64,000 bases of DNA from Marinibacterium profundimaris. Lineage in GTDB: Bacteria > Pseudomonadota > Alphaproteobacteria > Rhodobacterales > Rhodobacteraceae. A program made the position numbers and the translations under genes. Positions within the stretch are counted from its first letter, which is position 1; each line of letters begins with the position of its first letter. The stretch lies in assembly GCF_002210095.1 (NCBI RefSeq), contig NZ_AQQR01000003.1:310001-374000 (forward strand). The letters run 5' to 3'. A model generated the notes under the pieces. It did no database searches, had not been told where the DNA came from, and worked only from the letters and a program-made list of their open reading frames with translations. This document shows, in pieces, positions 1-6,870 of the stretch.

Positions 1-845
1 GCGGTACCGGAGCTGGTGTCACCCGACGCGGATCCGGACCCCGATGCGCCCTGCCCCGCGGCGTCGCCCGCATCCGCCTCTCCGTGCCCCAGGAAATTCA
101 GAAGCCGCGCCTCGGCCACGGGGAAATCCACGTAGATCGGATCGATGCTGCTGACGGTCACCATGGCGCCGGTCGCCTCGGACACATAGGTGCCCACGGA
201 CATTTCTGTCAGCCCGACGCGTCCGTCGAAGGGGGCGGCCATGGTGGTATAGGAGAGGTTCAGCTGAGCATTCTGCAGTTCGCCCTGCAGCTGCTCAAGC
301 TCACCCTGGGCCTGGCCCTGCTTGGCTTGGGCTTCCTGCAGCACGTTCTCGGCCGCGACATTGTCGGTGACCAGCTGCTGCTGACGGTCGACCTGGATGT
401 CGGCCAGCTTTTTGGCGGCCTCTGCGGCCTTGATCTGGCCCTGGATCTGGGTGATCGCGGCTTGGTAGGCGTCAGGCTGGATTTCAAACAGGGTCTGGCC
501 TTCGGTGACTGCGCTGCCCTCGTCGAAGCCGATCGACAGCAGGAAACCCGAGACGCGCGGCAGGACGTCGACCCGGTCCACGGCCCGGACGCGGCCGGTG
601 AACTGCGCGGTCTGAGCCACATCGCGGCTTTCAACCGCGACGGTGCCGACCCGAGGCGCCTGCGCGGCCTGCTGATCCTGCGCCAGGGCCGGCGCACCGG
701 CCAGAAGCAGTGCGCCCAGCCCCATGCCCGCCGCCCTCAGGCCGTATCGGCGCCGGCCCGGCAGCCGCGACCAAGGGGTTTCCGTCACTGTGGCCGCGGC
801 GCCAAAAGGCCGCTCCGACTTAGGGTCATTCCAGCTGTCAAACAT
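1..845 (-). CDS. RND efflux periplasmic adaptor (membrane fusion protein), 3' end missing
   Basis: This is a partial gene; its 3' end lies beyond the left edge, leaving about 281 codons. The product looks like an HlyD/AcrA-type membrane fusion protein that would link an inner-membrane RND pump to an outer-membrane channel. A basic stretch followed by a hydrophobic segment ending in ALAQ (about residues 30-56) looks like a signal peptide. After it come the first lipoyl half, a Gln/Ala-rich coiled-coil hairpin (about residues 110-190) and the second half with the typical APFDGRVG motif. The ATG at 845 gives an unusually long pre-signal region, so the ATG at 724 is an alternative start. The partner pump gene would lie to the left of the window and is not seen. 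The family call is firm; the substrate is unknown. Confidence 0.85.
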   Translation of the reverse strand, partial: MFDSWNDPKSERPFGAAATVTETPWSRLPGRRRYGLRAAGMGLGALLLAGAPALAQDQQAAQAPRVGTVAVESRDVAQTAQFTGRVRAVDRVDVLPRVSGFLLSIGFDEGSAVTEGQTLFEIQPDAYQAAITQIQGQIKAAEAAKKLADIQVDRQQQLVTDNVAAENVLQEAQAKQGQAQGELEQLQGELQNAQLNLSYTTMAAPFDGRVGLTEMSVGTYVSEATGAMVTVSSIDPIYVDFPVAEARLLNFLGHGEADAGDAAGQGASGSGSASGDTSSGT

Positions 846-1182
846 GCCCAACCAAGCTTAATGCGAATCCATTCCTTTCGGAGGCCTAACATAAACACTT
901 GAAAATACATGTACGTTATTGGCCCGCTGCCTGCATTGTGTTCTCCGGCATGGTTTTGATGCCGCGGCCCGGAGCGATTGGCACGTAAACGAAAGACCCT
1001 GACAGGCCTGCCGAACCGGGACGGGGATCAGTTGGGACACACTGCGGCCGTCGTGTCGAGTTCGGCCCGGTCCTGCCGTGCCTTCAACACGCTGCAGCTT
1101 GTCCCCTATCATTCCAGGCGACGCTTGCCCCCCGCCATCGGCATAGGGCCACTTTCACGGGTCACCGCACCCAAGATCCCGG
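846..1182. other. Intergenic region between amidase stop and efflux adaptor start
   Basis: I see no convincing gene in these 337 bases. The AT-richer part near 880-915 lies directly upstream of the efflux adaptor gene and probably holds its promoter. No clear operator or terminator was recognised. Confidence 0.5.
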
Positions 1183-2580
1183 TCAGATGCCGAACGGATC
1201 GGACACGTCAGGCACATGGCCCGAGGCCTCCAGCAGCGCGCCGACCCGGAGCAGCAGATCCTCGCGCCAGCGCCGCGCGACAAGCTGCACGCCCAGCGGG
1301 CGGTTGTCGGCCGCGCCGGTGGCCAGGCTCAGCGCCGGCATCCCCAGCGCCGGCAATCCGCGCTGTGTCAGCTGCGCCTCGTAGACCCCCGCGAAGCTTT
1401 CGGGCGAGGCCACGTCGGATTGCTGGTCGAAGGGCAGTTCGCCGGAGACCGGGCAGATCAGCAGCGGGTATCGGTCAAGAAAGGCGTCCCACTCGCGCAT
1501 CAGCCCGACCCGGCGGCGCAGGGCCTCCATCACCGACGGCAGGTCGGCCGAGCCCGCATCCTTCGACATCTGGTCGAAGACAAAGAGCGAATCCGCCTCC
1601 CCTTCTTCCGACAGGACGCTGGCCGCCGCAAAGCCGGTCTCGGCCATCCAGAGCGTCGCGTTCACCTCGGCCGCGGCGCGCATGGGCGGGCAGTCGACCT
1701 CCTCGACCACCCAGCCTTCGGCCTCCAGCCTGCGGGCCGTGGCGATCAGGGCCTCGCGCACCGGTTCGGCCACAGGCATGCCATCGGGCGCCAGCGTCAG
1801 CGCGGCGCGTTTCTCGAACGCCCCGCTGTCGTAGGGCATGGGCACGTGCCAGGGATCGCGGATGTCGGGCCGGGCCATGACCCGGAACCCAAGGTCGAGA
1901 TCGGCCATCGTCCGCGCGATCGGGCCCGAGACGGCCATCAGCTGGGCGCCGATGAAGCGGTCGGGGCCGGAGGAATTCCACGCCGGAACCCGACCGACCG
2001 TGGGGCGCAGGCCATGCAGCCCGCAGGCATAGGCCGGGTAACGGATCGACCCGGCGATATCCGTGCCATGCGCCAGAGGCACCATGCCGGAGGCGACCGA
2101 CGCCGCCGCGCCGCCGGAGGAGCCGCCGGGCGTGATATCGCGGTTGCGCGGATTGAGCGTCTGGCCGTGGAGGTCATTCTTGGTGAACCAGCGCAGGGAC
2201 ATGGCGGGGGTGTTGGTGCGGCCGACCAAGATCGCCCCCGCGGCCCTGAGGTTGGCGACCACGGGGCTGTCCTGGGTCGCGACCACGTTTTGCATGAGCT
2301 TCAGCCCGTTGGTGGTGGCAAAGCCGGTCTGGTCGACATTCACCTTGATGGTCACCGGCACGCCGGCCATCGGGCCGCAATCCTCTCCGGCGGCGATCCG
2401 GCGGTCGATCTCGGCCGCGGCGGCCAGCGCCTCGGCGCTGACATCCTGGACCACGGCATTCACCGCCGGGTTCACCGCCTCGATCCGCGCCAGGTGAGCC
2501 GTGGTCACCTCGGTCGCGGACAGCACGCCCGAGCTGACCTTCCCGGCGATCTCGCAGGCTGACAGTTTGAAGATATCCAT
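1183..2580 (-). CDS. Amidase, amidase-signature family (GatA/AmiE-like)
   Basis: The 465-residue product has the full amidase signature catalytic triad: Lys79 in the VTIKVNVD stretch, the cis-serine in the glycine/serine-rich PGGSSGG motif (about 152-157), and the nucleophile Ser178 in GTDIAGSIR. Enzymes of this family hydrolyse carboxylic amides in the cytoplasm. The sequence does not tell the substrate, and no gatB or gatC neighbour is present, so it is unlikely to be the glutamyl-tRNA amidotransferase subunit. I chose the ATG at 2580 because an AGGGA motif sits 9 bases upstream; the codon at 2589 is an alternative. The frame stays open upstream to 2745 but that part lacks family similarity. 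The gene stands alone and is divergent from the small gene starting at 3011. Confidence 0.88.
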   Translation of the reverse strand: MDIFKLSACEIAGKVSSGVLSATEVTTAHLARIEAVNPAVNAVVQDVSAEALAAAAEIDRRIAAGEDCGPMAGVPVTIKVNVDQTGFATTNGLKLMQNVVATQDSPVVANLRAAGAILVGRTNTPAMSLRWFTKNDLHGQTLNPRNRDITPGGSSGGAAASVASGMVPLAHGTDIAGSIRYPAYACGLHGLRPTVGRVPAWNSSGPDRFIGAQLMAVSGPIARTMADLDLGFRVMARPDIRDPWHVPMPYDSGAFEKRAALTLAPDGMPVAEPVREALIATARRLEAEGWVVEEVDCPPMRAAAEVNATLWMAETGFAAASVLSEEGEADSLFVFDQMSKDAGSADLPSVMEALRRRVGLMREWDAFLDRYPLLICPVSGELPFDQQSDVASPESFAGVYEAQLTQRGLPALGMPALSLATGAADNRPLGVQLVARRWREDLLLRVGALLEASGHVPDVSDPFGI

Positions 2581-3010
2581 GGCGTGCATTCCCTGTTTCC
2601 GGATGGACCGAAGACTGTCCGACCCTGTTCTTCGGGCGACCATGCCCTGTGGAGCCCAGATTGCGAAGCGTGTTCCGCAAAGATGGCCCGGGGCCGGACG
2701 TGGCGCACAGGAAAGGAGCGGGTTCGTTTCACCGGCAGGCAGCACGCAGTCCCTGCCCCGCAGCCGGATCGCGTGGATGGCCGCGCCCCCTGCTGCTTCG
2801 TGCGCTCGCCAGGGATCCGCATGCAGCCCGCGAAAGGGTCAGACCGCGCGACGGCAGCCCTGAATGATTCGGGTGCGCGGCCCGCCTGCCGGGCCCGATC
2901 CAGACAGGTGCTCAACCACTTGTTCCGTTTTAAGAACAATACGATAGGGCCCATTTCGTTTACCAATCGTAATTTCGCGTTACCATAATCAACGAAAGGT
3001 GGTGATTTTC
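2581..3010. other. Divergent intergenic region with promoter potential
   Basis: This 430-base stretch separates the amidase gene from the small gene at 3011. The open frames crossing it have no recognisable similarity and I treat them as chance. The right-hand 90 bases are clearly AT-richer than their surroundings and contain an inverted repeat at 2920-2939. Confidence 0.5.
2920..2939. promoter_or_regulatory. Inverted repeat, candidate operator
   Basis: TTGTTC and GAACAA form perfect 6-base arms around an 8-base AT-rich spacer. The repeat lies in the AT-rich region about 70 bases upstream of the small gene at 3011 and 340 bases upstream of the amidase. Its size suits a dimeric regulator, but no regulator gene is adjacent, so the role is inference only. 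Confidence 0.3.
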
Positions 3011-3271
3011 ATGGGAGCACCCGCTCAGGTAACGTGGGCCAAGGCTGCAAAGGACGGATCCGAAATCGTTGCGATCGGTGGCGTTCGCAAATGGTTTCTG
3101 GGCAAGTCGCAATGGCAGCTTACCACAAGCGAAGCCGTCGCCCTGATGGAGCTTGATGAATGGCGGTTCTTCGTCGAAATCGACGACGAGAAGGCCTGGA
3201 TCGACGTCTGCGAAGACGCCGACGGCGCGAAGACGATCAGTCCCGACGGCCCGGTCAGGTACCTGCTCTGA
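3011..3271 (+). CDS. Small conserved protein, possibly DUF3892-like
   Basis: The 86-residue product is acidic and soluble with no signal peptide or membrane segment. It alternates short strands with a single helix, contains a W-x-L-T-x-x-E-A motif near the middle, and ends in a PDGPVRYLL tail. That layout reminds me of the DUF3892 family of small proteins, but the match is from memory and weak. The start is set at the ATG at 3011 because AAAGGTGGTG ends 6 bases upstream; GTG codons at 2999 and 3002 fall inside that ribosome binding site. A small hairpin follows the stop, so it is probably transcribed alone. The function is unknown. Confidence 0.6.
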   Translation: MGAPAQVTWAKAAKDGSEIVAIGGVRKWFLGKSQWQLTTSEAVALMELDEWRFFVEIDDEKAWIDVCEDADGAKTISPDGPVRYLL

Positions 3272-3276
3272 AGCCA

Positions 3277-3295
3277 GGCTGACCCTAAGTCAGCC
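3277..3295 (+). terminator. Hairpin after small gene, weak terminator candidate
   Basis: GGCTGAC and GTCAGCC form a perfect 7-base stem with the loop CCTAA, starting 6 bases after the stop codon at 3271. The following bases are pyrimidine-rich but have no T run, so termination is uncertain. Confidence 0.35.
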
Positions 3296-3481
3296 CCCAT
3301 CCTTCCCCCTTTGGTGCGCTCGCCGGTTGATACCGCGCGGATGCGCATTACCCTTACTAACCGAAACCGATGCAGAGCCAGCTCGCCGGGATCGCAATCC
3401 TTGCACTGTGACCCTTCCAAGTCTGCGAGCGGACAGGGCGCCCACGCGCCCCCGACGGCCTGCCCGATGAAAGGACAAGAC

Positions 3482-4708
3482 ATGACAGACAAGAACCCGG
3501 ACAAGGGGTATGTTGCCCTGCTCGGCTGGAGCCTGAACGCCATCGACGCCGTCGATCGGTTCGATCGGCGCTATGTCGTCGTGGCACCGCCCTGGGCCGA
3601 AGATTATTGCAAACAGAACGACATTCCCTTCGTTCCGTGGGATTTCGACCGGCTCAACGAACGCTCGCACGAGCTTGCGCACCAGCTGGACGACATGGGC
3701 GTCGACGTCGCCATCCCGATCTTTGAAGAGACGGTGGAATGGGCCGGCGCCGTGAACGCCGTTCTGCTGAAGAACCCGCGCCTGCTGGGCCAGGCCATGC
3801 TGTTCCGCGACAAGTCGCTGATGAAGCGGCGCGCGCAGCTGGGCGGCATCCGCGTGGGCGTGTTCGAGGAAGCGCATGACAAGGGCGACGTGATCCGCTT
3901 TCTCAAGCGCGTGAACCAGACCCTGCTGAAGCTGGACGGCGACCCGAACGACCCGATCCACTTCAAGGCCTTCGACAAGTCCGGCACCGCCGGCCACCGC
4001 GTGATCCGCACGCCCGAGGATGTTGACAACATCCCCGACGAGGAATTCCCCGCCCTGCTGGAAAGCCACCTGGACGGCTGGGAATTCGCGGTCGAGGCCT
4101 GGATCAAGAACGGCAAGATCGAATTCCTTAACATCTCGGAATACGTGACGCTGGGCTATTCGGTCTTCGTCCCCGCCACGCCCGAGCTCGAGGCGCACCG
4201 CGAACGGATCACGGAAGAGATCGAGAAGCTGATCGATGTGTTCGACATCGAATTCGGCTTCATCCACCCGGAATACTTCCTGACCAACGACAACAAGCTC
4301 TACTTCGGCGAGGTTGCCTATCGTCCGCCCGGCTTCAACGCGCTGGAACTGATCGAGCGCGCCTATGGCTTCAACGGCTACCAGGGCCTTGTCCTGGCCT
4401 TCGATCCGAAGACCACGCAGGACGAACTGGACGCCTTCTTTCCGAAAGAGATCGTGGATGCCAAGGGACATGCCGGCTGTTTCGGCGTCTACCCGCGCCG
4501 CCGGGTCGTAAGTCGCCTGGAGATACCGGAAGAGACCGCCAACCATCCGTATTTCGAGTTCCACGAACTCGCGGATCCGCGCGAACAGAAAGTGGCGAAA
4601 CGGTCAGCTTTCGGCACGCATTGGGGCTTGGCGTATTTCTTCGGTAACAACCCGCACGACTTGCGGGACCTTCTGAAGAAACAGGAAGAGCTGGATTACT
4701 ACGTCTGA
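3482..4708 (+). CDS. ATP-grasp domain ligase
   Basis: The 408-residue cytoplasmic protein has the layout of an ATP-grasp carboxylate-amine ligase. An N-terminal Rossmann-like preATP-grasp part begins YVALLGWSLNAID (about residues 10-22). The nucleotide-binding region includes an F-K-A-F-D-K-S-G-T-A-G-H stretch, followed by a WEFAVEAW strand. The metal-binding segment GFIHPEYFL is followed by LYFGEVAYRPPG, which gives the usual Glu/Arg pair. Such enzymes join a carboxylate to an amine or another nucleophile through an acyl phosphate. The substrate cannot be read from the sequence. The ATG at 3482 has AGGA upstream; the frame is open further back without family similarity. The stop overlaps the next start as TGATG, so both proteins are probably made together. 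The fold call is good; the exact reaction is unknown. Confidence 0.8.
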   Translation: MTDKNPDKGYVALLGWSLNAIDAVDRFDRRYVVVAPPWAEDYCKQNDIPFVPWDFDRLNERSHELAHQLDDMGVDVAIPIFEETVEWAGAVNAVLLKNPRLLGQAMLFRDKSLMKRRAQLGGIRVGVFEEAHDKGDVIRFLKRVNQTLLKLDGDPNDPIHFKAFDKSGTAGHRVIRTPEDVDNIPDEEFPALLESHLDGWEFAVEAWIKNGKIEFLNISEYVTLGYSVFVPATPELEAHRERITEEIEKLIDVFDIEFGFIHPEYFLTNDNKLYFGEVAYRPPGFNALELIERAYGFNGYQGLVLAFDPKTTQDELDAFFPKEIVDAKGHAGCFGVYPRRRVVSRLEIPEETANHPYFEFHELADPREQKVAKRSAFGTHWGLAYFFGNNPHDLRDLLKKQEELDYYV

Positions 4709-6735
4709 TGACTTCGCAAGACGCCTCCCCCGACGACGGGCAGTCCGGGGGTGACAAGTCCGTTGTGATGCGCCTGGCCGTGACGCTCGATGCAGCGGTC
4801 GACCGGCTGGAGCGTGCCCGGCCGTTCGCCAAGTCCCGCTACCAGGGGCCGGTGCTGGACGTGCTCGGCCGCATCATTGCCCAGCCCGGCGGGCTGGGCG
4901 TGGTGCGTCAGCGCGCGGCCCGCATGGATGCGGCCGGCCTTTTCGCCGGGTCCGACTGGGATCGTCCCGAAGCGCTGCTGCCGCAGCTCGTGGGCGGTAC
5001 GCTGGTGTCCGAGGATCCGGCCTTCCAGGCGCTCGAGGCCGCCAGCCTGGCCCGGTTCCTTGCGGTGGCGGATGGCGAGGCACGGCACGACAACCTTCAC
5101 GAGGAAGGTGCCCGGCATTTCCTCACGCAGGTGCTGGCGCTGAACCTCAAGGACCTGTTCGGCGTCTCGGACGAGGCCACCCGCGGGCTTGGCGCGCGCC
5201 AGGACGTCAAGCGCCGCGTGCTGCGCCACATCGCCGATCACATCGGGCTGAACGATGTGCTCAGCGTGCTGGTGTCGGAGATCTGGCGCCTGCTGGAACA
5301 GCGGTCGGTACAGGTCGGCGTGGTCAAGGACATGATCGCGCAGATTGCCGTGGCCCTGAACGAGAAGGGCACCGAGCCCGGCAGCACCCGCCTGGGGGCC
5401 GAGCGGCTTGTCAGCGCCTTGTTCGGGCCCACCGCGGCCTCGCGCGACGATCCCGGACTGTCGGTTTACCTGGAACGTATCTCGATCGCCGACGAAACCG
5501 GCCTGTCGCGCGAGGCGATGGGCTTTGCCCGGGCGATGCATGACACCGGGCTCGTCTCGGATTACCACGCGGCCTTCCTGATCTGGGCGCTGGATTTCGA
5601 CCAGCGCCCGCTGATCCCCGAGGCGCTTGGCCTCGGCACCACCGGGCTGGACTGCTGGCGACATTACCGCGGCCTCATCGAGAAACTAGTTCGCAGCGCC
5701 GTGACCCCGGCCACGCCGCAGGCCGCCTATGGCCTTGCCATGCTTCTGGAACGCGGCATCCTGCATCACGCGCCAATGGTTCCCGCGCTGGAACGACAGC
5801 TGTCCCTGCGGCTTGGCGGCGCGGCACGCGACCGCATCGCGCTTGGCTTCGGTCCCGCGGTGCCGCCGGAAACGCAACTGTTGTCCGGTGTGCTCCGGGT
5901 CCTGGGGCAGCCGCTGGGCGTCGGCCAGGGCGCCAACCCCACATGCCAGTCGGCCCGGGCCATCGCCCTCTGGGCGCTGAACGATCCCGACTACCTGCTG
6001 CACCTCATCACCCAGGTGGCCGAGTTCGACACGTTGCAGATGCAGTTCGAAGGGGTCCAGATCAACTCCGCCGACCTGCCGGTCGGTCTTGCAGGGTCCG
6101 GCCCGATCGACGCCGATCCGGTTTCGGTCCTGCTGGTTGCGCATCTGGACCGGATCTATGCCGAGATGGGCCGCCATTGCGCCGGCCGTCCCGGCGATCC
6201 GCACAAGTGGATCAACCCGCAGTTCCACGGCTGGTGGGTCTCGCGGGATTGCGCGGTGGCCGTCGACGTGACCACCGGACAGCTTGACGCCTACGACGGG
6301 TTCCTGCGCCGCTTCTTCGCGACCTATCATCCCGATTACAACGGCGGCCGCCCGCTTGGCCATCCGCAACCGGCAGGGATCGCCGTGACGGATGCGCAGC
6401 AGCGGTTCGTCGGCTGGCACGCGATCGCCATCCTCAGGGTGACCGAGGACCAGACCGGGCGGATGCGCGTGTATTTCTACAATCCCAACAACGACAGCGG
6501 TCAGGATTGGGGCAATGGCGTCGTGGTCTCGACATCGGGCCACGGGGAACGGCAGGGGGAAGGCTCTCTCGAGTTCGACGCCTTTCTCTCGCGCGTCTAC
6601 CTGTTTCACGACGAGCCCCTGCGCAGCAGCTACGGGCAGGACATCCCCGAGGACGTGATCGCTGCGGTCCGTGACCGGGCCATCGCCAGCTGGGCGGCCG
6701 ACAGGCAGCCGCAAGGGATGATCGACGGGGCCTGA
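4708..6735 (+). CDS. Unknown 675-residue protein with papain-like Gln/Cys/His/Asn arrangement
   Basis: I do not recognise this family. Residues 1-400 look mostly helical with no signal peptide or membrane segment. The C-terminal third carries a Gly-rich segment with Gln407 and, six residues on, Cys413 (GQGANPTC), then a helix starting QSARAIALWA. Later come His571 in GWHAIAIL and Asn592 in YFYNPNND. A Gln six residues before the Cys, then His and Asn in that order, is the arrangement of papain-fold peptidases and transglutaminase-like enzymes, so a thiol hydrolase or acyl transferase is my best inference. The gene overlaps the ATP-grasp ligase gene by one base (TGATG), suggesting that one enzyme makes and the other cuts or transfers an amide bond. 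No export signal points to cytoplasmic action. A non-catalytic role cannot be excluded. Confidence 0.6.
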   Translation: MTSQDASPDDGQSGGDKSVVMRLAVTLDAAVDRLERARPFAKSRYQGPVLDVLGRIIAQPGGLGVVRQRAARMDAAGLFAGSDWDRPEALLPQLVGGTLVSEDPAFQALEAASLARFLAVADGEARHDNLHEEGARHFLTQVLALNLKDLFGVSDEATRGLGARQDVKRRVLRHIADHIGLNDVLSVLVSEIWRLLEQRSVQVGVVKDMIAQIAVALNEKGTEPGSTRLGAERLVSALFGPTAASRDDPGLSVYLERISIADETGLSREAMGFARAMHDTGLVSDYHAAFLIWALDFDQRPLIPEALGLGTTGLDCWRHYRGLIEKLVRSAVTPATPQAAYGLAMLLERGILHHAPMVPALERQLSLRLGGAARDRIALGFGPAVPPETQLLSGVLRVLGQPLGVGQGANPTCQSARAIALWALNDPDYLLHLITQVAEFDTLQMQFEGVQINSADLPVGLAGSGPIDADPVSVLLVAHLDRIYAEMGRHCAGRPGDPHKWINPQFHGWWVSRDCAVAVDVTTGQLDAYDGFLRRFFATYHPDYNGGRPLGHPQPAGIAVTDAQQRFVGWHAIAILRVTEDQTGRMRVYFYNPNNDSGQDWGNGVVVSTSGHGERQGEGSLEFDAFLSRVYLFHDEPLRSSYGQDIPEDVIAAVRDRAIASWAADRQPQGMIDGA

Positions 6736-6870
6736 CCGAGGCCTCGACCGCGCCCCATCACAGCTGCCGGCATCGCCCCTAAGATCAGGCCCCGCAGCCC
6801 GGTCCCCGGGCCGGCGGGGGCGAGCCAGCCGTTCTTTGTGCGCCTCGTCGCAGAGGACCGCCCCACGCCG

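Noticed and set aside
3311-3481. Upstream extension of the ATP-grasp gene
   Set aside because: The frame is open, but similarity begins at the ATG at 3482, which has its own AGGA site.
6797-6811. GCCCGG hairpin between the papain-like gene and the RTX sulfatase
   Set aside because: A 6-base stem in very GC-rich DNA with a 3-base loop and no T run is too weak to call a terminator.
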